Positions 9,343-19,339 of a DNA stretch of 64,000 nt are shown here, in pieces; within the stretch, counting starts at the first letter, position 1, and each line of letters begins with the position of its first letter. Source of the stretch: an uncultured Bacteroidales bacterium. GTDB lineage: Bacteria; Bacteroidota; Bacteroidia; Bacteroidales; UBA932. The notes below the pieces were generated by a model. It saw only the letters and a list, made by a program, of their open reading frames with translations. It was not told the DNA's origin and did not search any database. The position numbers and the translations under genes were made by a program. The stretch covers positions 1 to 64,000 of the forward strand of contig CAKUVD010000005.1 of the NCBI GenBank assembly GCA_934695325.1. Direction: 5' to 3'.

Positions 9343-10275
9343 CTACCTTTCCTCTTTTCGAAGGCACCGTGTAGCTTTCTGCGACATTACCACGCCTATG
9401 CAGGAGACGGCAATGCCGGCCCACTGAAGAGGAGTAAGCATCTCCTGCCCAAGAACCCAGCCGGCCAATGCAGTACACACAGGAATGGTGGACATAAATA
9501 TGCTGGATTTCGCCACGCCAAGATATTTTATGGTATATGCCCAGAGACCGAAGGCAATGCTGGAGCAGAATACGGCAAGACAGAGAATCGGCCTGATGAC
9601 CGACCAGGACAAGTAGAGTTCTGCATTGAAGTTCCTTATGCCCGGGCCGAGGAACAAAGGGAGAAGATACACAGAGCCTATGAGGAACTGGTACATCACG
9701 ATTACCAGAGGCTCATAAGAATCTGTAAGATACTTCGTCAGTGATGCGTGCCCGACTTCAGCCAAGACAGCTATGACAAGCAGGCCAATTCCAAGAAGGA
9801 ATGAACTGCCTATCGTCCCGTGGCATAACGTCACCATAACTATGCCTCCGAGGCAGACAAGTATTCCGGCCATATTGAACAAGGAGAACCTCTCCCTGAA
9901 TATGAATATGCCGACCATAACCGAGAAAATCGGGCTGGTGGCTATGAGAAGCGAACTTATCGTCGGGGAATCTGTGAGTCGTATCCCATAGGTTTCAGCG
10001 ACAAAATAGATAAACGGCTCAAACAGAGCGATGAGCAGGAACTTAGGGATGTCCTTCCTTTTTATGGCAAGACTCTTGCCGAGGCATTTGTTGGCGATGA
10101 GCAGGACCGTCCCGGCGAGGAAGATACGCGTAAAGACTATGAATTCGACGGGAACGCCTTGCGACAGCAGTGAATCGCTCCACAAATATGACATTCCCCA
10201 AAGCACTATGGCCAGCAGCGAAAGCAGATACACACCTGCAAGCCCTGCCTTTCCGCATTTTTTACATTCTCCCAT
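9343..10275 (-). CDS. EamA/DMT family transporter
   Basis: A 310-residue, ten-helix inner-membrane protein of the drug/metabolite transporter superfamily, built from two EamA repeats (first about residues 12-145, second about 160-300). Family hallmarks include the N-terminal LWGMSYLWSD segment and a polar helix with TSPIFSVMVGIF. Substrates of this branch are small metabolites and cannot be predicted. A start at 10332 is possible, but a perfect -7 element at 10299-10306 would then lie inside the gene, so I chose the ATG at 10275 (MGECKKCGKAG). It stands alone, convergent with pyrC and 51 bases downstream of nothing on its own strand except tex's start of transcription being further away. Confidence 0.82.
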   Translation of the reverse strand: MGECKKCGKAGLAGVYLLSLLAIVLWGMSYLWSDSLLSQGVPVEFIVFTRIFLAGTVLLIANKCLGKSLAIKRKDIPKFLLIALFEPFIYFVAETYGIRLTDSPTISSLLIATSPIFSVMVGIFIFRERFSLFNMAGILVCLGGIVMVTLCHGTIGSSFLLGIGLLVIAVLAEVGHASLTKYLTDSYEPLVIVMYQFLIGSVYLLPLFLGPGIRNFNAELYLSWSVIRPILCLAVFCSSIAFGLWAYTIKYLGVAKSSIFMSTIPVCTALAGWVLGQEMLTPLQWAGIAVSCIGVVMSQKATRCLRKEER

Positions 10276-10298
10276 CGGACTGTTTTTGTTTTCCGTTA

Positions 10299-10306
10299 CA
10301 AAAGTA
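10299..10306 (-). promoter_or_regulatory. -7 promoter element for the EamA transporter
   Basis: On the minus strand this reads TACTTTTG, an exact TAnnTTTG match, with a TTG 17 bases further upstream as the -33 element. It lies 24 bases before the ATG at 10275 and argues against the longer reading frame starting at 10332. Confidence 0.55.
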
Positions 10307-10383
10307 ATATTTTTCACAGAAAACAAGAACAATCCGAAAGAAAATATATAGAATTCGTGAGAGTTTGTGAGAGATTAAAGGTT

Positions 10384-12513
10384 TTATCTTACAAGTCTCA
10401 ACGATATGCGCCGCCTGACAAGGTCCACACCAATGACCTTCACAATGACGTGCTGATGCAGTTTCAATGTAACCTTGCCATCCCTGCGCCCCATCTGAGA
10501 GACGTGTATAAGGCCGTTCTCGTGAACACCCACATCGACAAATGCGCCAAACGCCGTGATGTTGGTGACAATGCCAGGAATTTCCATCCCTTCCTGAAGA
10601 TCCTCTATGGAGTGTATGTCATCGGCAAACGAGAACTCTTGCGCAGCCTCGCGCGGATCCCGCCCAGGCTTAGCCAGTTCCTTCAATATGTCATTTATTG
10701 TAGGCAGGCCGAAATCACCCTCGACATATTTCTCCGGATTGACTTTTCCGCAAAGTTCAGGGTTCCCGACCAAGTCCTTCGCCGAGACGCCCAGGTCAGC
10801 AGCCATTCTGTCAATGATATGGTAACATTCAGGATGCACGGCAGAGTTGTCCAAAGGATTATCCGCTCCAGGGATACGCAAGAAGCCGGCGCATTGTTCG
10901 AACGCCTTCTCCCCCAGTCTCGGAACAGTCAACAATTCCCGACGGGAGCGGAAACCGCCGTTCTCAGAACGTTTTCTGACAATGCCGGCCGCCAACGAAG
11001 GCCCGATGCCTGACACATAACTAAGGAGATAACTGCTCGCAGTGTTAAGGTTCACGCCAACGGTGTTCACACAAATTTCCACCGTGTTGTCCAGTTTCTC
11101 CTTCAGCAGAGACTGGTCGACATCATACTGATACTGCCCCACTCCCAATGACTTAGGGTCTATCTTCACCAATTCCGCAAGAGGGTCCATAAGCCGTCTT
11201 CCGATAGATACCGCTCCCCTCACTGTGACATCTTCGTCCGGGAATTCCTCCCTCGCGACATCCGAAGCGGAATATATAGAAGCTCCGTCCTCACTCACGA
11301 CAAAGACTCTGCATCCTTCCGGAAGAGGCACCCTCTTTATGAACTCCTCGGTCTCGCGACTAGCCGTTCCATTTCCTATGGCTATGGCCTGGATGCCATA
11401 TTTTTCCAACATAGAAGAGACTGCTCCTATCGCCTTTATCTTCTCATTCTGAGGTGGATGAGGGTAGATTATCTCGTGATGGAGAAGATTGCCGTGCTCA
11501 TCCAGGCAGACAGTCTTGCAGCCGTTCCTGAACCCAGGGTCAATCGCCATCGTCCTTTTCTGGCCCACAGGAGCGGCAAGGAGCAGCTGCCGCAGGTTCT
11601 CACCGAAAACTGTTATGGACTCACGGTCAGCCTTCTGCTTGAACTCCTTCAGTATCTCAGTAGTTATGGAAGGCTCAAGAAGACGCTTATACGCATCATC
11701 CACAGCCATACGTATCTGCTCCGCAAGGGCCCCCGACGGATATCTTCGCTCTTGGCAGAAGTCGTAATAAAGCTTGTTACCGCACTTCTCGGCATCAGCG
11801 TCTATCTTGACGGACAGCCAGCCTTCAGACTCGCCTCTGAGTATGGCCAGAAGCCTGTGCGCAGCAATGCGCGAAAGAGGCTCGGCATAGTCGAAATATC
11901 CCTTGAATTTCTGAGCCTCGACATTGTCCTTCCCTGCCTTTGTGACCTTGGAGACGATACGGCGAGTCCGGAATATGGACCGCAGTGTCTCCCTGACTTT
12001 TGCTGAATCACCGAGCCGCTCGGCGATGATATCCCTCGCCCCGGCCAAAGCCGCCTCGACATCAAGAACCTTATCCCCCACATACTTAGCCGCTTCAGCT
12101 TCCAGATTACGGACATTGACCTCATACATCTTATCCGCCAGAGGCTCCAGCCCGGCTTCTCTGGCAACGGTCGCACGTGTCCGTCTCTTAGGACGGTACG
12201 GCAGGTAAAGGTCTTCCAATTCATTGGCATTGACACAGTTCTCGACAGCGGAACGAAGTTCCGGAGTCAGCTTGTCCTGGGAGTCTATGGTCGCAAGTAT
12301 GGTCTCCTTGCGTTTTTCCATCTCGCCAAACACGTCCGTCAGATGCCTGATCGCGGCGACTTGCTCATCGTCAAGCCCTCCCGTGCGCTCCTTGCGGTAG
12401 CGGCTGATGAACGGTATAGTACAACCCTCTTCAAACAGAGCCGCACAGTTCTCCACTTGCCAGTCCTTCACATTAAGCGAGGAGGCGATATATTTCACGT
12501 AGATCTCTTTCAT
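10384..12513 (-). CDS. tex: Tex family RNA-binding transcription accessory protein
   Basis: A 709-residue Tex protein. The order is the helical Tex N-terminal domain, a YqgF/RuvC-like fold with MAIDPGFRNGCKT, helix-hairpin-helix repeats (SYVSGIGPSLAAGIV and LTVPRLGEKAFEQC) and a C-terminal S1 RNA-binding domain (PGIVTNITAFGAFVDVG). Tex is a cytoplasmic nucleic-acid-binding protein linked to transcription elongation; its exact role is unsettled in most bacteria. The length is slightly under the usual 720-780, with little after the S1 domain. It lies 11 bases downstream of the ClC gene on the same strand and is probably read from the ClC promoter. Confidence 0.93.
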   Translation of the reverse strand: MKEIYVKYIASSLNVKDWQVENCAALFEEGCTIPFISRYRKERTGGLDDEQVAAIRHLTDVFGEMEKRKETILATIDSQDKLTPELRSAVENCVNANELEDLYLPYRPKRRTRATVAREAGLEPLADKMYEVNVRNLEAEAAKYVGDKVLDVEAALAGARDIIAERLGDSAKVRETLRSIFRTRRIVSKVTKAGKDNVEAQKFKGYFDYAEPLSRIAAHRLLAILRGESEGWLSVKIDADAEKCGNKLYYDFCQERRYPSGALAEQIRMAVDDAYKRLLEPSITTEILKEFKQKADRESITVFGENLRQLLLAAPVGQKRTMAIDPGFRNGCKTVCLDEHGNLLHHEIIYPHPPQNEKIKAIGAVSSMLEKYGIQAIAIGNGTASRETEEFIKRVPLPEGCRVFVVSEDGASIYSASDVAREEFPDEDVTVRGAVSIGRRLMDPLAELVKIDPKSLGVGQYQYDVDQSLLKEKLDNTVEICVNTVGVNLNTASSYLLSYVSGIGPSLAAGIVRKRSENGGFRSRRELLTVPRLGEKAFEQCAGFLRIPGADNPLDNSAVHPECYHIIDRMAADLGVSAKDLVGNPELCGKVNPEKYVEGDFGLPTINDILKELAKPGRDPREAAQEFSFADDIHSIEDLQEGMEIPGIVTNITAFGAFVDVGVHENGLIHVSQMGRRDGKVTLKLHQHVIVKVIGVDLVRRRISLRLVR

Positions 12514-12524
12514 TATATTGATTA

Positions 12525-14303
12525 TTAGTCCTGTGACAATTCCTTGAGTTCTTCCCTATATGCCGAGAATATCTTCGATTTCGACACGAACCCGACGTAA
12601 GTCCTGTCATCCTTTATTACAGGCAGGTTCCAGGCGTCAGTCTTCTCGAATTTCTTCATCACGCTGTCCATCTTGTCATTCTCATATACATACGCCGGAG
12701 ACGACTTCATATAGTTATAGACGTGCATCTGCCCGTAAAGATTAGGCTGAAACATATCCTTGCGGACATCCTCCAGGGATACGTAGCCCTGGAAATGGTT
12801 ACGCGAATCCACTACCGGGAAAATGTTCCTGGCCGAATTGGAAATCACCTGAACGAACTCGCCCAGCGTGGCGTCGATACGTACCGGGCTGAAATTACGC
12901 TCGACCAGATCGGTGGTTTTCAGGAGCGTGAGCACCGCCTGATCACTGTCGTGGGTCAGAAGGTCTCCTTTCATAGCGATACGTTTCGTGTAAATGGAAT
13001 ACTTCTCGAATATCCTTATGGTACCGAATGATATGGTCGATGTGATGATCAGAGGTATGAACAGTTCATATCCACCTGAAATCTCCGCTATAAGGAAGAT
13101 CGCAGTCATAGGGGCCTGCATCACTCCGGCCATAAGACCAGCCATACCTACCAGCACGAAATTCTGTTCCGGCACAGTGAACTCAGTCCCCGCCATTATC
13201 AAGTTGGTCGTCCTCGCCAGCAGGAATCCGGCTATCGCACCGACGAACAATGTCGGGCCGAAAGTTCCTCCGACACCTCCTCCTGCATTGGTCAGTGTCA
13301 TCGAGAACACCTTCAGAACCAGGATCAATGCAAAGAACACAAGCACGAGCCAGGGACTGTGGAGCATAAAGGCAAGTATCGTGTCCCCGTCATAGGATAT
13401 CGCCTGACCGTTAAGGAGAGGGCCGAGTGCGTCATACCCCTCTCCATAAAGCGGAGGAAACAGGAAAATCAGAAGTCCAAGCCCGACGGCGCAAAATCCC
13501 CACTTCCTATAAGGATTCCTGACTTTTCCCAGCCTGTCCTCAAGCCACAGCGTGGTACGGAGGAAATACAGAGAGCAGGCCCCGCAGAAGAATCCGAGCA
13601 AAACATAGAACGGCACATTCTTCCGTGCGAAAGGGGTCAATGTACATTCAAACGGAAGGCTGTCCCCAAGAAAGATATATGACACCAAAGTAGCCGAGAC
13701 CGTGGACAGGAGCAGCGGCATCATCGAGGTCATCGAGATGTTGAAGAGAAGGATCTCAAGAGTGAACAGCACTCCGGCAAGAGGGGCCTTGAATATGCCG
13801 GCCACGGCACCGGCCGCGCCACACCCCAGGAGAATCGTCATATTCCTGTATGACATTCCCATATACCTGGCGAAATTCGAGCCGATGGCAGCGCCTGTAT
13901 AGACGATAGGCGCCTCAGCACCAACGGATCCTCCAAACCCGATGGTCAATGAACTCGTGACGATGGAAGACCACATATTGTGAGGCCGTATCCGCGATTC
14001 ATTCTTGGACACCGCCACCAGGACCTTGGTCACTCCGTGGCCGATATTGTCCTTTACGAGATATTTCAGTATCAGCAATGAGAGCAGCATTCCTATTCCC
14101 GGATACACCAAGAAGAGGTAGTTGTCCACAACACCGTCAAACCAGAACGTAAGTCCCTTGTGTATGGACTTTACCAATGTCTCCAGGATGACGGCGGCAA
14201 GCCCGCTGCTCACCCCCACTACAAGAGACAAGATGAGGAGCTTGTTTTTTTCCGGAGCTCCCCTCAATATGTCACGCATTCTGGCAAGAAATCTTCTGAT
14301 CAT
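12525..14303 (-). CDS. ClC family chloride channel/antiporter with CBS pair
   Basis: A 592-residue membrane protein. Residues of about 20-440 form the ClC core with the selectivity-filter-like GSVGAEAP (usually GxxGxEGP) and GGGVGGTFGPTLFVGAIAG. A cytoplasmic pair of CBS domains fills the last 150 residues. ClC proteins move chloride or other anions, often in exchange for protons, and CBS pairs commonly sense adenine nucleotides. Ala replacing Gly in the first filter motif is seen in some bacterial clades and may alter anion preference; this is inference. A promoter element lies 33 bases upstream and tex follows 11 bases downstream. Confidence 0.9.
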   Translation of the reverse strand: MIRRFLARMRDILRGAPEKNKLLILSLVVGVSSGLAAVILETLVKSIHKGLTFWFDGVVDNYLFLVYPGIGMLLSLLILKYLVKDNIGHGVTKVLVAVSKNESRIRPHNMWSSIVTSSLTIGFGGSVGAEAPIVYTGAAIGSNFARYMGMSYRNMTILLGCGAAGAVAGIFKAPLAGVLFTLEILLFNISMTSMMPLLLSTVSATLVSYIFLGDSLPFECTLTPFARKNVPFYVLLGFFCGACSLYFLRTTLWLEDRLGKVRNPYRKWGFCAVGLGLLIFLFPPLYGEGYDALGPLLNGQAISYDGDTILAFMLHSPWLVLVFFALILVLKVFSMTLTNAGGGVGGTFGPTLFVGAIAGFLLARTTNLIMAGTEFTVPEQNFVLVGMAGLMAGVMQAPMTAIFLIAEISGGYELFIPLIITSTISFGTIRIFEKYSIYTKRIAMKGDLLTHDSDQAVLTLLKTTDLVERNFSPVRIDATLGEFVQVISNSARNIFPVVDSRNHFQGYVSLEDVRKDMFQPNLYGQMHVYNYMKSSPAYVYENDKMDSVMKKFEKTDAWNLPVIKDDRTYVGFVSKSKIFSAYREELKELSQD

Positions 14304-14335
14304 TTTTTATGGCGACAAATCGGTCGGTCATTATG

Positions 14336-14343
14336 CAAACATA
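14336..14343 (-). promoter_or_regulatory. -7 promoter element for ClC/tex
   Basis: The minus strand reads TATGTTTG, an exact TAnnTTTG match, 33 bases before the ClC start. The rest of the 125-base gap up to the next gene contains no further feature I can support. Confidence 0.45.
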
Positions 14344-14428
14344 CACAAAAACGATGGACAAAAAAACATTTGGGGCCGACTAAAAATACAATTTCAGCCG
14401 GCTCCATATAATTTCCATATTTTTCACG

Positions 14429-14791
14429 CTATGCGTCCGCAGAGTCATCATCTCCGGAAGAATACTGGGCGATGTTGTCGTCCGGAAGAGTCTCACCTCC
14501 ATCTTCCGCAGATGTGTTTCCTCCCTCCTCTGACGTGTCGTCATCTTCATTCAGCCATTTCTCTATATCATCCGCATTGTCAGTCTTCACCTTGATCTTC
14601 ACAAGGTATATCGCATCCGGAATCTCGACGGTGACTGCATAGAAGCAGGAGCCGTCAGGCTTGTCATACTTTATGAGATCCGGAAGATAGTCGCTGAATC
14701 CCTTCGGATATTTCTCGGCGAATGCCGCAGCCAGTTCAGGTGACATATTCTCGTAGCTGACCACAGCCCTCTTTTTCTGATTAGTTGCCAT
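14429..14791 (-). CDS. Small acidic hypothetical protein
   Basis: I do not recognise this 120-residue protein. The first 80 residues look folded (hydrophobic strands around FYAVTVEIPDAIYLVKIKV). The last 40 are almost purely acidic, serine, glycine and asparagine and probably disordered. There is no signal peptide or membrane helix, so it should be cytoplasmic. Codon use and clean reading frame support a real gene, and it stands alone between ygiQ (82 bases away, same strand) and the ClC promoter. The fold-plus-acidic-tail layout resembles small conserved Bacteroidales proteins of unknown function and invites the idea of a protein- or ribosome-binding accessory factor, which is only a guess. 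Confidence 0.7.
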   Translation of the reverse strand: MATNQKKRAVVSYENMSPELAAAFAEKYPKGFSDYLPDLIKYDKPDGSCFYAVTVEIPDAIYLVKIKVKTDNADDIEKWLNEDDDTSEEGGNTSAEDGGETLPDDNIAQYSSGDDDSADA

Positions 14792-14873
14792 ATAGTTCGT
14801 ACAATTGTTTTAACACACTACTTGTTTCGGGGTGCAATTATAGGACATTTTTTCTAATTAGATGTATGTTTAT

Positions 14874-16607
14874 TCACTTTTTTTTGAAGAAAAATGATTT
14901 TTGCATCTTTTTCTTCTCCGGATCGTGTTCCGTGAATACAGGTTTCATAGTCCGCGGATCCAGGCCTGAATAGAACATAACAGAAGAAGTAGTCATCGGA
15001 GTAGGAGTGAAATCCTGTACCTGGTCCATATAGATGCCCTTCAATGCAGGATTATCCGCAAGTTTCTCCATATCGCTCATCCGACATCCGGGATGTGACG
15101 ATATGAAATACGGGACAATGCCTGTATTAAGGCCGGCCTCGCGAGTTATCTTGTCGAATTCCTTTCGCAAGCGGCAGAACAGATTGAAAGACGGCTTGCC
15201 CATATAGTACAGGACATTGTCCTGAGTGTGTTCCGGAGCCACCTTGAGACGTCCGGAGGTATGTTCCAATATGAGTTCCTTTAGATACGGATACGATGTC
15301 TTGTCCACGAAGCCATCCTCGTTCAGAAACAGGTCATACCGGATTCCGCTGCCGATATATGCGTGACGGATACCCTTGACCGACATCACTTTATGATACA
15401 TTTTCAGCACCCTCTCGTGACTCCTGTCCATATTAGGGCACGGTGCAGGAAAGAGGCAGGATTTGCGCCGGCACACATCACAGAGAGCCGGATTCTTGCC
15501 GTGCATCCCGTACATATTGGCTGTAGGCGCCCCTAGGTCTGAGATGTTCCCTGCAAAGCCGGGCACATCCAGCAGCCCTTTCACTTCCTTCAATATCGAA
15601 GACTCCGACCGAGACTGTATGAACTTGCCTTGATGAGCGGCGATAGTACAGAAATTACAGCCTCCGAAACAGCCGCGGTGCGTATTGATGGAGTACTTTA
15701 TCATATCATACGCCGGAATCCTCTTCCCCTTATATCTTGGATGAGGTCTCTTGGTGAACGGCAGGTCCCAGAATGAATCCATATCTTCCTGTGATGAAGG
15801 AGGATACGGAGGATTAACCTGGACATAGCCGTTGCCGCAGCACTCAATGAGAGTGTCAGGGTGCATCATATTCGCATACATCTCTATATAATGGAAGTTC
15901 TCCGCAAATGCACGCTTGTCCTTCCTGCATTCCTCATACGAGTGAAGCTGAAACATTCCATCACGGATCCTCGGCTTTCCAGTCATAAAGAACGCAAGCT
16001 GTGGAATCTTGTGCATATCGTGCAGGCTCCTGCCGGCCTCTATCCCCCGCGTGAACTCAAGCATAGGCTTCTCCCCCATACCGTAGCAGAGATAGTCAGC
16101 ACCGCTGGACACCAGCACAGACGGCATCAGACAGTCGTTCCAATAGTCATAATGCGTAAGCCTGCGCAGAGACGCCTCCACGCCTCCGATTATGACCGGG
16201 ACATCCGGATACAGTTTCTTCAAGATACTGGCATAAACCGTCACAGCACGATCCGGCCTCTGTCCGAATTTGCCGTCAGGAGTGTATGCGTCATCGTGCC
16301 GCAGCCTCTTGGATGCCGTATAATGATTCACCATAGAATCCATCGCACCCGCATTGACGGCAAAATAAAGACGCGGAGTCCCCAGTTTCTTAAAGTCTCG
16401 AAGATCATCTCGCCAGTTCGGCTGTGGAACAACAGCAACGCGCCAGCCCCATTTCTGAAGCCAACGCGCTATGCAAGCCGAACCGAAAGAAGGATGATCT
16501 ACAAATGCGTCCCCAGTGAAGAGAATCACGTCAATGTAGTCCCAGCCTAATGCGTCCACCTCTTTTTTAGAGGTAGGAAACATATATGCTTCCTTCTGTT
16601 CAGACAT
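14874..16607 (-). CDS. YgiQ family radical SAM protein
   Basis: A 577-residue member of the YgiQ family. It has the N-terminal family domain (LGWDYIDVILFTGDAFVDHP), then a radical SAM core with the CxxxCxxC cluster motif in HRGCFGGCNFC, and a DUF3362-like C-terminal part ending in a lysine-rich tail. The reaction catalysed by the family is unknown. A second cysteine group (CDVCRRKSCLFPAPC) inside the core could bind another cluster. The gene starts 3 bases after argS and is probably the last gene of the htrA-rpoD-argS-ygiQ run. The C-terminal extension is shorter than in the longest relatives. Confidence 0.9.
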   Translation of the reverse strand: MSEQKEAYMFPTSKKEVDALGWDYIDVILFTGDAFVDHPSFGSACIARWLQKWGWRVAVVPQPNWRDDLRDFKKLGTPRLYFAVNAGAMDSMVNHYTASKRLRHDDAYTPDGKFGQRPDRAVTVYASILKKLYPDVPVIIGGVEASLRRLTHYDYWNDCLMPSVLVSSGADYLCYGMGEKPMLEFTRGIEAGRSLHDMHKIPQLAFFMTGKPRIRDGMFQLHSYEECRKDKRAFAENFHYIEMYANMMHPDTLIECCGNGYVQVNPPYPPSSQEDMDSFWDLPFTKRPHPRYKGKRIPAYDMIKYSINTHRGCFGGCNFCTIAAHQGKFIQSRSESSILKEVKGLLDVPGFAGNISDLGAPTANMYGMHGKNPALCDVCRRKSCLFPAPCPNMDRSHERVLKMYHKVMSVKGIRHAYIGSGIRYDLFLNEDGFVDKTSYPYLKELILEHTSGRLKVAPEHTQDNVLYYMGKPSFNLFCRLRKEFDKITREAGLNTGIVPYFISSHPGCRMSDMEKLADNPALKGIYMDQVQDFTPTPMTTSSVMFYSGLDPRTMKPVFTEHDPEKKKMQKSFFFKKK

Positions 16608-16610
16608 ATA

Positions 16611-18401
16611 CTACATTCTTTCCGGCAGAGTGATGCCGAGAAGGCCCATCGCCTTAGTGAGGACCTCCGCCAGAGTCTGGATGAGAACCAGCCTGAAACT
16701 TCTCACATCAGCGTTCTCCTCCTGAAGGATCCTCGTCTCGTGATAATACTGATTGAACTCCTTGGCGAGGTCATAGGCATAGTTCGCGATGATCGCAGGA
16801 GAGTATTCAGCACCGGCTTCAGCAACCTTTGAAGGATACAGGTTCAACATCTTCACAAGACGTATCTCCTTAGCGGACAAGTCAATGCCAGGCTTTACCG
16901 AGGTCGCGTCGTGGAGCATTCCCTTCTCGTCAGCCTTCCTGAGGATGGACTTTATACGGGCGTGAGTATACTGGATGAACGGCCCGGTATTTCCGTTGAA
17001 GTCAATGGATTCCTTAGGATTGAAGAGCATAGTCTTCTTAGGGTCCACCTTCATTATGAAATACTTCAATGCTCCGAGACCGATGGCGTGATACAGCGCA
17101 TCACGTTCCTCTTCAGGCATATCGGCAAGTTTCCCTGACTCCTCTGAAGTGGCCTTCGCCTCCTCATACATCTTCTCGATGAGATCGTCGGCATCTACTA
17201 CGGTTCCCTCCCTGGACTTCATCTTGCCCTCAGGAAGTTCCACCATCCCGTATGAAAGATGGAAGATGTCATCCGCCCACTTGAATCCGAGTTTTTTCAG
17301 GATGAGCTTAAGCACCTGGAAATGATAGTTCTGCTCATTTCCGACGACATAGACGTGTTCATCGAGATTGTACTCGGAGAAACGCCTTTCGGCAGTTCCC
17401 AGATCCTGTGTCATATATACGGATGTGCCGTCGCTTCTGAGAAGCAGCTTCCTGTCCAGGCCGTCAGCCGTAAGGTCGCACCATACGGAGCCGTCAGGAT
17501 CCTTCACGAACACACCCATATCCAATCCTTTCTGGACAAGCTCCTTTCCGAGAAGGTATGTATCGGACTCAAAATAAGTCTTGTCGAAGGAAATCCCGAG
17601 AGCCTTGTAAGTCTCGTCGAAGCCTTCCATCACCCAGCCGTTCATCTTCTTCCAGAGGTCACGGACTTCCTTGTCTCCCTGCTCCCATTTGACGAGCATC
17701 TCGTGAGCCTCCTTTAGACAAGGGGCCTCCTTCTCAGCCTCTTCCTTGCTCATTCCGCCGGCCACGAGTCTATCGACTTCCTCCTTGTAGATATTATTGA
17801 AAGCCACATAGCAGTCGCCTACCAGATGGTCACCTTTCTTGCCTGAGGACTGCGGAGTCTCACCGTTGCCCACCTTCAGCCACGCAAGCATAGACTTGCA
17901 GATATGCACTCCGCGGTCATTGACAAGCGTCACCTTCATCACGTTGTTCCCGCAAGCCTTCAGAAGACGGGACACAGAGTCCCCGAGAAGGTTGTTCCTT
18001 ATATGCCCGAGATGAAGAGGCTTGTTGGTATTCGGTGAAGAGAACTCCACCATTATGTTCTTGCCGGTCTTAGGGAGCGTGCCGAAATCCTCGGCAGAAG
18101 CGATGTCCAAGAACAGTTCGTTCCAATAAAGCGGCGAGAAGAGGATGTTCAGATACCCCTTCACGCTGTTATAGCCTGCTATCTCTGACACATTGTCCTT
18201 CAGCCAGTCACCGATGGCATTGCCAGTGTTCTCCGGTGAAGAATGAGATATGCGGAGAAGAGGGAACACGACCAGAGTATAGTCGCCCTCGAACTCCTTC
18301 CTTGTAACCTGTATCTGAAGTGAAGATGCGTCCACTTCCGCTCCGTAGAGACTTTTAATGGCCTCCGCGGCCTTGTTTTGTATGAATGATTCCGGTGTCA
18401 T
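16611..18401 (-). CDS. argS: Arginyl-tRNA synthetase
   Basis: A 596-residue class I aminoacyl-tRNA synthetase charging tRNA-Arg in the cytoplasm. It has the N-terminal Add-1 domain (ESFIQNKAAEAIKSLYG), the HIGH-box variant HLGH at residues 130-133, the class I motif region GKMKSREGTVV replacing KMSKS, and a C-terminal DALR anticodon-binding domain ending in TLPERM. The open frame extends upstream to 18605 but overlaps rpoD there and encodes nothing ArgS-like, so I set the start at the ATG at 18401. That is 65 bases after the rpoD stop on the same strand. Confidence 0.95.
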   Translation of the reverse strand: MTPESFIQNKAAEAIKSLYGAEVDASSLQIQVTRKEFEGDYTLVVFPLLRISHSSPENTGNAIGDWLKDNVSEIAGYNSVKGYLNILFSPLYWNELFLDIASAEDFGTLPKTGKNIMVEFSSPNTNKPLHLGHIRNNLLGDSVSRLLKACGNNVMKVTLVNDRGVHICKSMLAWLKVGNGETPQSSGKKGDHLVGDCYVAFNNIYKEEVDRLVAGGMSKEEAEKEAPCLKEAHEMLVKWEQGDKEVRDLWKKMNGWVMEGFDETYKALGISFDKTYFESDTYLLGKELVQKGLDMGVFVKDPDGSVWCDLTADGLDRKLLLRSDGTSVYMTQDLGTAERRFSEYNLDEHVYVVGNEQNYHFQVLKLILKKLGFKWADDIFHLSYGMVELPEGKMKSREGTVVDADDLIEKMYEEAKATSEESGKLADMPEEERDALYHAIGLGALKYFIMKVDPKKTMLFNPKESIDFNGNTGPFIQYTHARIKSILRKADEKGMLHDATSVKPGIDLSAKEIRLVKMLNLYPSKVAEAGAEYSPAIIANYAYDLAKEFNQYYHETRILQEENADVRSFRLVLIQTLAEVLTKAMGLLGITLPERM

Positions 18402-18466
18402 TTCTGTCTTATTGTCGTAAACACGAAAATCCAGGGTCCAAAGGGACTCTGAATTTTCAGGAAAAC

Positions 18467-19327
18467 CTATCCGAGATAACCTTTCAGAAGTTTGCTTCTC
18501 GAAGGACTCTTCAGCCTCCTTATGGCCTTCTCCTTTATCTGGCGCACACGCTCCCTCGTCAGTCCGAAACGCTCGCCTATTTCCTCGAGCGTCATCTCCT
18601 GGCATCCGATGCCGAAGAATGACTTGATGATCTCGCGTTCGCGGCTGGACAATGTCGAGAGCGCACGCTCTATCTCAGTGTTGAGAGACTCGTTCACAAG
18701 TCCGCGGTCCGCACTCGGAGAATCATCATTCGGAAGAACGTCCAGAAGGCTGTTGTCCTCTCCCTCGACGAAAGGCGCATCCACCGACACGTGCCTTCCT
18801 GACACTCTCAAGGTGTCGGAAATCTTGTCTTTCGGGACATCTATCATCTCTGACAGCTCCTCGCTTGACGGCTGCCTCTCGTTCTCCTGCTCGAATTTGG
18901 AGAGAGCCTTGTTTATCTTGTTCAGCGAGCCCACCTGGTTCAGAGGCAATCTGACGATTCTGGACTGTTCTGCAAGGGCCTGCAGGATGGACTGCCGGAT
19001 CCACCATACCGCATAAGATATGAATTTGAATCCTCGCGTCTCATCAAACTTTTCCGCAGCCTTTATCAGACCGAGGTTTCCCTCATTGATAAGGTCCGGC
19101 AGGCTAAGTCCCTGATTCTGGTACTGTTTCGCAACAGACACCACGAACCTCAAGTTCGCCCTGGTCAGTTTCTCCAATGCGCGCTGATCACCTTTCCTGA
19201 TCCTCTGGGCCAGTTCCACCTCTTCTTCCGGTGAAACGAGCTCCTCCCTGCCGATCTCCTGGAGATATTTGTCCAGCGATGCACTCTCACGGTTGGTGAT
19301 CGACTTTGTAATTTTAAGTTGTCTCAT
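18467..19327 (-). CDS. rpoD: Primary sigma factor RpoD/SigA (short Bacteroidetes type)
   Basis: A 286-residue sigma-70 group 1 factor of the short Bacteroidetes kind, lacking region 1.1. Region 1.2 is [15 protein letters not shown]. Region 2 includes [20 protein letters not shown] and the aromatic promoter-melting part [10 protein letters not shown]. Region 3 follows, and region 4 carries the HTH ([18 protein letters not shown]). It directs RNA polymerase to the TAnnTTTG/-33 promoters seen repeatedly in this window. It starts 12 bases after the htrA stop, so the two are likely co-transcribed, placing vegetative sigma with an envelope protease. Confidence 0.97.
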   Translation of the reverse strand: MRQLKITKSITNRESASLDKYLQEIGREELVSPEEEVELAQRIRKGDQRALEKLTRANLRFVVSVAKQYQNQGLSLPDLINEGNLGLIKAAEKFDETRGFKFISYAVWWIRQSILQALAEQSRIVRLPLNQVGSLNKINKALSKFEQENERQPSSEELSEMIDVPKDKISDTLRVSGRHVSVDAPFVEGEDNSLLDVLPNDDSPSADRGLVNESLNTEIERALSTLSSREREIIKSFFGIGCQEMTLEEIGERFGLTRERVRQIKEKAIRRLKSPSRSKLLKGYLG

Positions 19328-19339
19328 TCAATAATAAAG

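Noticed and set aside
9330-10332. Longer EamA reading frame starting at 10332
   Set aside because: The extra 19 residues are not membrane-protein-like and cover a perfect promoter element.
10357-11013. Plus-strand open frames opposite tex, and similar long frames opposite argS, rpoD, ftsK and addAB
   Set aside because: Antisense shadows of well-supported genes; no family features or promoters of their own.
18402-18605. N-terminal extension of argS
   Set aside because: It overlaps the end of rpoD on the same strand in another frame and has no ArgS similarity.
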